DNA of 64,000 nucleotides from Bacteroidales bacterium (GTDB lineage: Bacteria > Bacteroidota > Bacteroidia > Bacteroidales > UBA932), in assembly GCA_015060445.1 (NCBI GenBank), contig SUYL01000031.1:29014-93013 (forward strand), read 5' to 3'. The position numbers and the translations under genes are program-made. The notes below the pieces were generated by a model. The model had not been told where the DNA came from. It did not search any database and worked only from the letters and a program-made list of their open reading frames with translations. Positions 46,216 through 54,135 of this stretch are shown here, in pieces (the stretch's first letter is position 1; every line of letters starts with the position of its first letter).

Positions 46216-47040
46216 TTATATGTTTTCTTCTTTATTGTCAGTTGTAGTTTTTACTGTATAGTGCTCCACTTTCTCAAAAAGGGAATCAAGTTCCTTCCTG
46301 TATTTTGACTCCGGATACTCACTTATGAAGTTATAGTAGTCATCCACAAAATCCAGATACCTCTCCTTCTTCTTCTCATCTATACTGTTGAGGGCATATT
46401 TGTATGAAGACATTGCAGTGTAGTATAGGACATCCTCCCTGTACTGGTTCTCCGCATTCTCCTTAAGGACATTCTTGAGTGCATGTCGGGAAGCCTTGTA
46501 GTCCTCCATTGTATAGTACAATTTGGCAGACTCAAAACTCTTTCTCTCCAACCTTTCCATAAGGTCGGCCATCATCTCCTTGCAAACCGGATAATATTCG
46601 CTCTGCGGATTCTCATACATGAACTCGCTTATTACCATCATTGCCTTTCTGGTAGGAGTCTGGTCCAGTTCATATCTGTGGGTATCGTCATAAAGGCATT
46701 TTATCCTCAAATACTGCGCCTCTGTGTGGAAAGGGCTCCTTGGATAAACCTCAACAAATTTTGCAAGTATGGTCTCTGCTGTCTGGTAATCTCCATACCT
46801 GAAGTTGCTTAACCCATGATAAAAACTAACGGTATCCTCCTGAGGCAAACCCTGTACAAGCAGGTTGAGATGGTCAAAAATGTCTGCAGCCTTCCTGTAT
46901 TTGCCATTGTTGAAATACTCATGAGCAGCCTTGTATTTGTAATCTACATCATTGCTCTTCATCACCTTGTCATAGGTGGATGCACATGATATCTGCAAAA
47001 GTGCGGCTGCAGTCAGAAGTATAAAGTTCCTTATACGCAT
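46216..47040 (-). CDS. bamD: Outer-membrane assembly lipoprotein BamD
   Basis: Lipoprotein partner of BamA, 274 residues with the start MRIRNFILLTAAALL; the longer frame overlaps trxB and lacks a signal. The lipobox LLQISCAS gives Cys18. TPR-like helical pairs follow, including AHEYFNNGKYRKAADIFDHL and YQTAETILAKFVEVYPRSPF. BamA is encoded 13 kb away, so the complex is split between two operons. Confidence 0.9.
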   Translation of the reverse strand: MRIRNFILLTAAALLQISCASTYDKVMKSNDVDYKYKAAHEYFNNGKYRKAADIFDHLNLLVQGLPQEDTVSFYHGLSNFRYGDYQTAETILAKFVEVYPRSPFHTEAQYLRIKCLYDDTHRYELDQTPTRKAMMVISEFMYENPQSEYYPVCKEMMADLMERLERKSFESAKLYYTMEDYKASRHALKNVLKENAENQYREDVLYYTAMSSYKYALNSIDEKKKERYLDFVDDYYNFISEYPESKYRKELDSLFEKVEHYTVKTTTDNKEENI

Positions 47041-47051
47041 TCTCTCAATTT

Positions 47052-47984
47052 TTAGTTCTCCTGCAAAAATTTCTCGGCATCCATTGCTGCCCTGCAACCG
47101 CTGCCTGCAGCGGCAATTGCCTGACGGTATGTAGGATCCTGTACATCTCCAGCGGCAAATACACCAGGAACATTGGTTTTCTGGCTCTTGCCCTCTGTAA
47201 TGATGTATCCCTCAGCATTGGTCTCCACATACTCCTTGAATACCTCCGAGTTTGGATGGTGGCCTATTGCAAGGAAGAAACCGTGGATCTTTATCTGGCT
47301 CTCCTCGCCTGTTTTGTTGTTTACAAGGGCTGCCCCAGTTACACCAAACTCATCTCCAAGGATCTCCTTTGTATTTGTATTCCACAGAACCTCAATATTA
47401 GGAGTGTTGAGCACCCTCTCCTGCATTGCTTTTGAAGCCCTCAGTACATCCCTGCGTACAATCATATACACCTTGTTGCACAAGCCTGCAAGATAGGTTG
47501 CCTCCTCACACGCTGTGTCACCGCCACCTACTACGGCAACATCCTTCTTCCTGTAGAAGAAGCCGTCACAGGTTGCACATGCAGAGACACCCTGTCCCCT
47601 GAACTTCTCCTCAGATGGAAGGCCAAGGTATTTGGCAGTTGCACCGGTTGCAATGATAACGGTGTCGGCCTCGATGTTCTTGCTCCCGTCAATTTCAAGG
47701 GAGAATGGCCTTTTTGAGAAATCCACTTTGGTAACCATGCCATAACGCACCTGAGTACCGAACCTCTGGGCCTGTTTCTTGAGGTCCTCCATCATCTCTG
47801 TGCCGGTAACACCCTGAGGATAACCCGGGAAGTTGTCAATTTCAGTTGTTGTAGTAAGTTGTCCGCCAGGCTGTATACCCTCATACAATACCGGATTGAG
47901 GTTTGCTCTGGACGCATAAATGGCAGCGGTGTACCCTGCAGGGCCGCTACCTATAATCAAACATTTAATTCTTTCTATTTCCAT
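47052..47984 (-). CDS. trxB: Thioredoxin-disulfide reductase
   Basis: NADPH- and FAD-dependent reductase of thioredoxin, 310 residues. FAD-binding IIGSGPAGYTAAIYA, the redox pair CATC (Cys136/Cys139), the NADPH-binding VVGGGDTACEEATYL and the C-terminal GVFAAGDVQDPTYRQ are all intact. It heads the operon trxB-bamD-rpoZ-coaBC-recN-nagB. Confidence 0.97.
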   Translation of the reverse strand: MEIERIKCLIIGSGPAGYTAAIYASRANLNPVLYEGIQPGGQLTTTTEIDNFPGYPQGVTGTEMMEDLKKQAQRFGTQVRYGMVTKVDFSKRPFSLEIDGSKNIEADTVIIATGATAKYLGLPSEEKFRGQGVSACATCDGFFYRKKDVAVVGGGDTACEEATYLAGLCNKVYMIVRRDVLRASKAMQERVLNTPNIEVLWNTNTKEILGDEFGVTGAALVNNKTGEESQIKIHGFFLAIGHHPNSEVFKEYVETNAEGYIITEGKSQKTNVPGVFAAGDVQDPTYRQAIAAAGSGCRAAMDAEKFLQEN

Positions 47985-48000
47985 AATACATAATATCTTG

Positions 48001-48008
48001 CAAAGTTA
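48001..48008 (-). promoter_or_regulatory. Minus-7 box of the trxB operon
   Basis: Minus-strand TAACTTTG, an exact TAnnTTTG, 17 bases before the trxB ATG, implying a leader of about 10 bases. No minus-33 TTTG at the expected place. Confidence 0.5.
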
Positions 48009-48953
48009 GCATTTTTTTTTGAATAGAGTATCTTTTATATAATATTCGGCCCTCAATTCCCACACCAGCAGAAATGAGCCTGCCCATCTTGACAGGAGCA
48101 TCACATACCATGAAGCACCCAGAGCCGTAAGCAGCAGCAGATCTTCCAGATTGCTGTGGGAAATGGCTATATGCGAATTCAGCAGATTCACATCCCTTGC
48201 ATTCACCCTTCCTGCCTCAACCTCCTCTATCATTACCGCAGCCCCATACGCCAGGCCCAATGTATTGGCCACTATCCACAGGAACGAAGTACGTGCAGGC
48301 AATCCAAAAAGTGCCAACGGGTATTTCAAGAATTTTGAAATCCACCTTATGACGCCATATTCAGAGAGTATCCTCTGCAAGATTGCCAAGGAGTATATAA
48401 GAACTGTCATCTTGCATACCACTCCAGCCGTTGATACCAGCCACTCCCTGAACAGAACCTTAAACTCCACATCTTCCACGACGCTCCCCTGCAAGGCGGC
48501 AACTGCACTGCCCGGGAGAATCTTATTCAAGAAAAATGCCAAAGTAAAGGCAGAAACGGTCCTTATGACTACAATCCTCACAGCAGATGTGCCTGTCTTC
48601 TTCTGTACTGCAGTTTCGGTTATCATATTATGGGCACTCAACACCATTGTGCCAAGTATTGTAAGGGCCCTGAAGTCAAAATCAAACGAGACTGCAACTG
48701 AAATTGCCGCATATACATTCACAAAATACCCTGTAACAAACGGGAGCGCGGCCTCACCCGGCAACCCTATGATATTGAACACAGGGGAGAGGAATTCAGA
48801 TATCCATGGCAGTATCCCGAAATATTTCAGGAACATTATGGCAAAAGAGACCCCCACAGTTATTTTCAAAAGCCAAATGCACGTCTTTGTGGTACTTGGC
48901 AAAACGGATTTTATACATCCGAGTATCTTGTCTTTATGACTTTCCTGGCTCAT
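48006..48953 (-). CDS. Nucleoside-recognition (Gate) domain membrane protein
   Basis: Polytopic membrane protein of 315 residues, using the start MSQESHKDKI that follows a TAAATTTG promoter box. About eight hydrophobic segments form two repeats of the Gate domain, of the YjiH / SpmA-SpmB type. GLPGEAALPFVTGYFVNVYAA and the mirror-like FGLPARTSFLWIVANTLGLAYGAA mark the repeats. Transport or spore-like functions are known for some relatives; the role here is unknown. Its last bases overlap the trxB promoter box. Confidence 0.75.
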   Translation of the reverse strand: MSQESHKDKILGCIKSVLPSTTKTCIWLLKITVGVSFAIMFLKYFGILPWISEFLSPVFNIIGLPGEAALPFVTGYFVNVYAAISVAVSFDFDFRALTILGTMVLSAHNMITETAVQKKTGTSAVRIVVIRTVSAFTLAFFLNKILPGSAVAALQGSVVEDVEFKVLFREWLVSTAGVVCKMTVLIYSLAILQRILSEYGVIRWISKFLKYPLALFGLPARTSFLWIVANTLGLAYGAAVMIEEVEAGRVNARDVNLLNSHIAISHSNLEDLLLLTALGASWYVMLLSRWAGSFLLVWELRAEYYIKDTLFKKKC

Positions 48954-48992
48954 GATGGAATTGTCTTTAACCGGCAGGTTAATAATTTGCCG

Positions 48993-49000
48993 CAAATTTA
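48993..49000 (-). promoter_or_regulatory. Minus-7 box upstream of Gate-domain gene
   Basis: Minus-strand TAAATTTG, 40 bases before the chosen ATG. It would be inside the coding sequence if the upstream methionine were used, supporting the shorter start. Confidence 0.45.
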
Positions 49001-49008
49001 CACCTTAA

Positions 49009-49040
49009 TTTGAATTGTGGAACACATTTTGATATATTTG
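49009..49040 (+). promoter_or_regulatory. Promoter of NigD-like gene
   Basis: TTTG (49009-49012), a 20-base spacer and TATATTTG (49033-49040) fit the Bacteroidetes consensus. Transcription would start near 49047, about 48 bases before the ATG. Confidence 0.75.
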
Positions 49041-49094
49041 CACCCGTTACAACGGAACAAAATCAACAATAAAAAATTAAATATTACTGGAGAA

Positions 49095-49817
49095 ATGAAA
49101 AAACTAACAGCACTTCTATTATCGGCACTTCTTGTTGTCCCATTCATCAGTTCATGTGAGAAAGATGATGAGGGTCCTCAAATGAGCGTTCTGGCTACTG
49201 TCCTCCCTTTCTGGAATGAAGTGGGATTTGCCATACAGATGGACAACGGAGAGACAATGTACCCGGGTAAAGTAAGGGTAAACTACAAGGTTAAGGATGA
49301 GGCACAGCGTGCAATCATACAGTTCAGCAAGATAAACACCCCTATTGAGGGCTTTACCTACAATGCAGACATATACAACATTGTTGAACTTGATACAAAA
49401 GAGATAAAGGTTGCAAAATCATCTGATGAAAAACTCGGTTCAGACGGAATTGAGATTGTTGAGGCATTCATTGGCGGAGGTTATCTCAATATTGAGTTCA
49501 AAGTTAACATAGACCCATACGCAAAAGAGCAGACTCACGTTGTGGAACTTGTTGACAACCAGATAAACGGCGAGCCAAAATTCTCTACCCACTACCCTCT
49601 TGAACTAAGGTTCAGACGTGCCCACAGCCTGCAGGGTGAAAAAGGGCAGACCGTATCCAATATTGCATGTTTCTATTTGGGAAGATATACTCTGGACCGT
49701 CTTAATTGCCAGGGATACGAACTCAAATTCATGGGGCTTGACAATGACGGCAAAGAGGATCCTGAGGGAACGCACATGCAGAGTGTAAAGATTACCCCTG
49801 CCGCATCAAACCTGTAA
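49095..49817 (+). CDS. NigD-like lipoprotein
   Basis: Lipoprotein of 240 residues, start MKKLTALLLS chosen because the longer frame would include the promoter. Lipobox FISSC gives Cys21. An N-terminal OB-like strand region (AIQMDNGETMYPG) and a beta-rich C-terminal domain (GGGYLNIEFKVN; ELRFRRAHS) match the NigD-like family known from Bacteroidetes, first named from a bacteriocin cluster. Function is unknown; no bacteriocin-type gene accompanies it. A long hairpin follows. Confidence 0.8.
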   Translation: MKKLTALLLSALLVVPFISSCEKDDEGPQMSVLATVLPFWNEVGFAIQMDNGETMYPGKVRVNYKVKDEAQRAIIQFSKINTPIEGFTYNADIYNIVELDTKEIKVAKSSDEKLGSDGIEIVEAFIGGGYLNIEFKVNIDPYAKEQTHVVELVDNQINGEPKFSTHYPLELRFRRAHSLQGEKGQTVSNIACFYLGRYTLDRLNCQGYELKFMGLDNDGKEDPEGTHMQSVKITPAASNL

Positions 49818-49894
49818 AATGACATTTGCAGATAAAGGTGGCCGGAGGCCCCGTTTGACAAGAAGCAGAGGGTGACTTCAAAACTCTTTATGAT

Positions 49895-49953
49895 AATAAA
49901 CAACCCCCGTTAGAGAGCATTCAGAATTGCGCTAACGGGGGTATTTGTTTATT
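49895..49953. terminator. Long bidirectional terminator hairpin
   Basis: Outer AATAAACA (49895-49902) pairs with TGTTTATT (49946-49953), and inner ACCCCCGTTAG (49903-49913) with CTAACGGGGGT (49932-49942), with a 3-base bulge. It lies between the converging NigD-like and gadC genes and shares its core with the hairpin at 11287. Confidence 0.85.
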
Positions 49954-49973
49954 GCAGATATTTTCAGGAGATT

Positions 49974-51437
49974 CTAACTCTGTTTCCCTTCCCAGTGGAA
50001 CGGTTCAAATGCCGCACTTTTGTCTATCCAACTGGCTTTTCTGCAATTATATATTACCAGTGGGGCCCCCACAACCACAATACACCCTATTGCCAGTACG
50101 GAATACCACACAGTGTTGCTTCCTGTAGCAATCTGTGCCGGAGGTATGAAACTCAGCACAAATGCAAGCAATGATCCGCAGAATCCAAGTCCGCTTATCA
50201 GCCACATGAGTGCGTTGCCCTTCTTTCCAATCCTGTAGGGACGCTCATAATCTTTCATGTTGTACCTCAACTTTATTGCAGCGGCAAACATGAGAAGATA
50301 CATGATAAGGTAGAGTACCACTGTAAGTTGGCTCAATATCTGGTAAAAACTCTGTACAGAAGGCATCACTACAAACAGCAGCCCCAGCACGGTTACAATT
50401 GCACCCTGTACAAGGAGGATATTCCTCTGTACTCCATTGCCGTTTGCCTTCTGGAAGAAAGGTGGGAGATAACCCGCCTTCCCCACAGCAAAAATACCTT
50501 TGGAAGGTCCCGACACCCATGTAAGCACACTTGCCAGCACACCAAAAGCCAGAGCCACAGCAATCAATGGGGAAAGCCACCCTGCATGCAGATATGCAAA
50601 ATATTTGTCAAACCCTATAAGGAGGCTCTGGGTAAGGTTTATATCCTTTTGCGGTATAATTACCCCAAGGGCAAAGGTACCCATAACAAATATCACAACT
50701 GTAATTAGTGCCCCTATGAAGATTGCCTTAGGGTAGTTCTTTGCAGGATTCTCCATATCTGTAACATGTATTCCACTCATCTCCATACCCGCATAGAAAA
50801 GGAATATTCCCGACGCCAATACAAGATTGTCAATATTTGTGAGGTCAGGGAAGAATTTTCCATGAAAATCCATCTGGGAGACACCTCCTGTAGACAGATA
50901 TACCACACCCAGTACAACCAGCAATCCTGCCGGAACAATTGTACCTACCAGTCCGCCAATCTTTGCAACCTTTGATACCCATCCCATTCCTTTGAGGGAT
51001 ATGAATGTGGCAGTCCAGTAAATGAGGAGTACAACAGCCAGCGAATAGAATTTGTTTGAAGCCAACGACATGTCATATGCCTGGTTCATACCTATAAACG
51101 CTATTGCCACCGCTCCGAATGTAAGAACAGTAGGATACCAGATTGTACTCTCTATCCATTGTAGCCATATTGCAAGGAATCCCCATTTTTTACCGAATGC
51201 CTCCCCTACCCAACGGAAGACTCCCCCTTGCTTGTCCTTGAACATTGCAGCCAGTTCTGCAGCCACCAATGAAGTGGGGATGAGAAATACAATTGCTGCA
51301 AACAGATAATAGAATGCAGAACTCAAACCATATTCTGCCTCTGCCGGCAAACCTCTAAGGCTCACCACCGCAGTAACATTCATAATTGCCAGGGTGAATA
51401 CACCCAACTTGGCAATCTGTTTTGTATTGCTTGCCAT
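49974..51437 (-). CDS. gadC: Glutamate/GABA antiporter GadC
   Basis: APC-superfamily antiporter of 487 residues with about 12 membrane helices. It exchanges external glutamate for the GABA made by GadB. The first helix region LGVFTLAIMNVTAVVSLRGLP is typical of the family, and GVFRWVGEAFGKKWGFLAIWLQWIEST follows. It lies 19 bases after gadB and is presumably cotranscribed. The C-terminal plug of E. coli GadC seems shorter here. Confidence 0.93.
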   Translation of the reverse strand: MASNTKQIAKLGVFTLAIMNVTAVVSLRGLPAEAEYGLSSAFYYLFAAIVFLIPTSLVAAELAAMFKDKQGGVFRWVGEAFGKKWGFLAIWLQWIESTIWYPTVLTFGAVAIAFIGMNQAYDMSLASNKFYSLAVVLLIYWTATFISLKGMGWVSKVAKIGGLVGTIVPAGLLVVLGVVYLSTGGVSQMDFHGKFFPDLTNIDNLVLASGIFLFYAGMEMSGIHVTDMENPAKNYPKAIFIGALITVVIFVMGTFALGVIIPQKDINLTQSLLIGFDKYFAYLHAGWLSPLIAVALAFGVLASVLTWVSGPSKGIFAVGKAGYLPPFFQKANGNGVQRNILLVQGAIVTVLGLLFVVMPSVQSFYQILSQLTVVLYLIMYLLMFAAAIKLRYNMKDYERPYRIGKKGNALMWLISGLGFCGSLLAFVLSFIPPAQIATGSNTVWYSVLAIGCIVVVGAPLVIYNCRKASWIDKSAAFEPFHWEGKQS

Positions 51438-51456
51438 AGCACTCCTCCCTCAACTT

Positions 51457-52860
51457 TTAGTGTGTAAATACTTTACCCTTCTGCTTCTCCTGTTTCTCAT
51501 AGGCAATGCGTGAAGGTGTAGGATACTCCAGTTTTTCCAGTTCCCCAACAGATGCCCTCATATCTGCCAGCATCATATCTGCCATATCCCTTGTAAAGCC
51601 CTGTTTAATTACAACCCTCATCACTACAATATCCTCAAGCGATGCAGGAAGAGTATACGCAGGCACCATCCAGCCATATTGTTTCAATTTGTCCTGCAGG
51701 TCATACAATGTCCATTTTGCATTTTTATCATATTCCTCTTTCAGATGCCAGATGAACAATGGATTCACAACCTCATCCGCATAATTGCGGAATTGTGGGA
51801 ATTTTGCAATTTCCCCCCAGATATATTTTGCAATCTCCATACAATTCTGCTGGATTGCCTTATACCCTTCAAATCCCAGCCTTATATAATTATAGTATTG
51901 CCCCAGAATCTGGGCTCCCGGACGTGAGAAATTCAACCCCACCTGAGAGATCTCCGCACCAAGGTAGTTCACAGAAAAGTTCATCTCCTGAGGGAGGTAT
52001 TCCTTATCTTTCCATATAACCCAACCCAATCCAGGATATACCAATCCGTATTTGTGTCCCGACGTGCTTATTGAAAGTACCCATTTGAGACGGAAATCCC
52101 ATTTTTTGTCGGGACTGAGGAAAGGGAGGATAAATCCTCCGGAGGCGGCATCAACATGGATAGGGATATTGTAGCCGGTCTTTGCATTGTACTCTTCCAA
52201 TGCCGCATCCAGCGCCTCCACGTCATCATTTAGGCCTGTCCAGGTGACACCCTGAATAGGGACAATGCAGATTGTGTTTTCATCGCAGTACTGGAGTGCC
52301 AATTTGGGATCAAGCGTAATATGCTCCTTTGAAATGGGGACCTGCCTCATCTCCACCTGCCACAATTGTGAGAATTTCTCCCACACCACCTGCATACCGC
52401 TGCTTATTACAAAATTTGGCTTGTCATAAGGCTTGCCCTGCTGCATCCTCCTCTTTTTCCACCTTAGCCAGGCTGCAATGCCACCAAGCATACAGGCCTC
52501 ACTGGAACCTATACCTACAGCACCTGTTTTCCATCTCCTCTTTTCGGGGGTGTTCCACAAATTTGCAAGGATATTGATGCACTTGCCATTAATAACCGCT
52601 ACACGGGGATACTCTGTTTCATCTATATAGTTGATATTAATGGCCTCATTCATAAGTTTTGTAGCATAGTCATCCATATAGGTGGTTACAAAAGTTGCAA
52701 GGTTGAGCATTGGGTTTGTCTGGGGATAGGTCTCCTCCTTCACCATCTGATACGCCACCTCAGGATCTGTAGAAAACTGAGGGATTACATCTGCCGGTGA
52801 GGGTTCCAAAACTCTGTCGGATGCGAATACCGGAGTATCCAAATTCTTCTCTTTTTTCAT
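51457..52860 (-). CDS. gadB: Glutamate decarboxylase
   Basis: PLP enzyme converting glutamate to GABA and CO2, consuming a proton and protecting against acid. 467 residues. The PLP lysine is Lys270 in SISTSGHKYGL; HVDAASGGFILPF holds the PLP-ring aspartate, and SSEACMLGG the phosphate site. The protein ends VFTH, so a C-terminal histidine like the one that closes the active site at neutral pH in E. coli GadB is present. Glutamate supply links to gdhA in the same window. Confidence 0.96.
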   Translation of the reverse strand: MKKEKNLDTPVFASDRVLEPSPADVIPQFSTDPEVAYQMVKEETYPQTNPMLNLATFVTTYMDDYATKLMNEAININYIDETEYPRVAVINGKCINILANLWNTPEKRRWKTGAVGIGSSEACMLGGIAAWLRWKKRRMQQGKPYDKPNFVISSGMQVVWEKFSQLWQVEMRQVPISKEHITLDPKLALQYCDENTICIVPIQGVTWTGLNDDVEALDAALEEYNAKTGYNIPIHVDAASGGFILPFLSPDKKWDFRLKWVLSISTSGHKYGLVYPGLGWVIWKDKEYLPQEMNFSVNYLGAEISQVGLNFSRPGAQILGQYYNYIRLGFEGYKAIQQNCMEIAKYIWGEIAKFPQFRNYADEVVNPLFIWHLKEEYDKNAKWTLYDLQDKLKQYGWMVPAYTLPASLEDIVVMRVVIKQGFTRDMADMMLADMRASVGELEKLEYPTPSRIAYEKQEKQKGKVFTH

Positions 52861-53005
52861 AAAACTCTGACTATTAAATATTTTATCAATTGCAATACAT
52901 TAAACAACACTCAAGTCATTTGGTTGAAACATTTGCTACATGAATTTATTTTATATTGTAACTAAAATTTTTGCAAAAGTTCTTGCAAATAATAATTTTT
53001 ATAAT

Positions 53006-53013
53006 TACTTTTG
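53006..53013 (+). promoter_or_regulatory. Minus-7 box upstream of perR-like gene
   Basis: TACTTTTG matches TAnnTTTG; CTTG (52982-52985) is 20 bases upstream as an imperfect minus-33. Start of transcription would be near 53020. Confidence 0.5.
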
Positions 53014-53040
53014 CATCAAGAAAACAAAACCATACTATTT

Positions 53041-53445
53041 ATGTTGTTGATAAAAGAATTGATAAAGAGTAAAGGGCTTAAGGCTACGCCGCAGAGGATT
53101 GCAATCTATGAATCCATGCGAAAACTTGGCCATGCCTGTGCAGATATGGTTGTGGATGATTTGAGACAAAACTTCCCGTCCCTTACAGTTGCAACCATAT
53201 ATAATGTGCTTGAGTCTTTTGTTGAGGTTGGGCTTCTGGTAAAACGTTTCAGCCTTAACCACAAAATGTATTTTGACATTAACATACATGAGCACGCACA
53301 CTGCTACGACACTGTCAACAACTGTTTTATAGATGTGGATGATCCGCAACTCCAGAAGATGGTTTCGGACTACATTGCCGCCAAGAAGATAGAGGATTTT
53401 GAGGTTCAGACAATAGACATCCACCTGGTAGGAAAACAGAAATAA
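53041..53445 (+). CDS. perR: Fur-family regulator, PerR-like
   Basis: Metal-dependent repressor of 134 residues; the ATG giving MLLIKELIKSKGLKATPQR is used because the upstream TTG overlaps the promoter. The winged helix is at 10-75 (TPQRIAIYESM, LTVATIYNVLESF). By position the regulatory metal ligands match PerR: His31, Asp79, His85, His87 and Asp98, where Fur would have Glu. The two CxxC structural-zinc motifs are missing: the expected positions read Asp90 and Asn93, and none follow. It precedes rubrerythrin by 37 bases, consistent with peroxide control. Confidence 0.85.
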   Translation: MLLIKELIKSKGLKATPQRIAIYESMRKLGHACADMVVDDLRQNFPSLTVATIYNVLESFVEVGLLVKRFSLNHKMYFDINIHEHAHCYDTVNNCFIDVDDPQLQKMVSDYIAAKKIEDFEVQTIDIHLVGKQK

Positions 53446-53482
53446 TATTAGCTAAGAATACAAACAATTAAATTTTAAAATC

Positions 53483-54058
53483 ATGTCATCAATTAAAGGT
53501 ACACAAACAGAGAAAAACCTGCTGACTGCATTTGCAGGTGAGTCACAAGCCAGAACCAGATATACTTTTTTTGCAAGCGTAGCAAAGAAGGAGGGCTTTG
53601 AGCAGATTTCTGCAGTATTTACAGAGACTGCAGAGCAGGAGAAGGAGCATGCAAAGAGATTCTTCAAATTCCTTGAGGGGGGAGATCTTGAGATTACTGC
53701 AACTTACCCTGCAGGCAAAATTGGTACTACTGCCGAGAACCTTCTTGCTGCGGCTATGGGTGAGAACGAGGAGTGGAGCGAGGCTTATCCTCACATGGCA
53801 GAGGTTGCACTTGCAGAGGGCTTCCCTCAGATTGCTGTAGCATACAAGGAGATTGCAAAAGTTGAGGCTATGCACGAGGAGAGATACCGTACACTCCTTG
53901 CAAGAGTTGAGGCTGGTAAAGTATTTGAGAGAGAAGAGGCAATTGAGTGGCAGTGCAGAAACTGCGGTTATGTTTACACCGGCAAGGCTGCCCCTAAGAC
54001 TTGTCCTGCATGTCTTCACCCACAGGCATACTTTGAGCCTAAAAGATGGAACTATTAA
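53483..54058 (+). CDS. rbr: Rubrerythrin
   Basis: Peroxide-reducing non-haem iron protein, 191 residues. The four-helix di-iron domain (about 1-145) holds glutamate ligands in AGESQARTRYTFFA and the EQEKEHAKRF and EAMHEERY motifs. The C-terminal rubredoxin-like domain has two CxxC pairs, CRNCG and CPAC, around residues 155-175. With the PerR-like gene upstream, this forms a small anaerobic oxidative-stress unit. Confidence 0.96.
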   Translation: MSSIKGTQTEKNLLTAFAGESQARTRYTFFASVAKKEGFEQISAVFTETAEQEKEHAKRFFKFLEGGDLEITATYPAGKIGTTAENLLAAAMGENEEWSEAYPHMAEVALAEGFPQIAVAYKEIAKVEAMHEERYRTLLARVEAGKVFEREEAIEWQCRNCGYVYTGKAAPKTCPACLHPQAYFEPKRWNY

Positions 54059-54083
54059 TAAATAGTATTATGTATGTAAGTGA

Positions 54084-54117
54084 AAAGAGGTGGCTGTGAT
54101 GCCACCTCTTTTTTATT
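54084..54117. terminator. Bidirectional terminator after rubrerythrin
   Basis: AAAAGAGGTGGC pairs with GCCACCTCTTTT (12 bp, 6-base loop) and is flanked by T on the plus side and by the complementary A-run on the other. It serves rbr and the converging acyl-CoA ligase gene. Confidence 0.92.
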
Positions 54118-54135
54118 GTCCCGTCCCATTGATTC

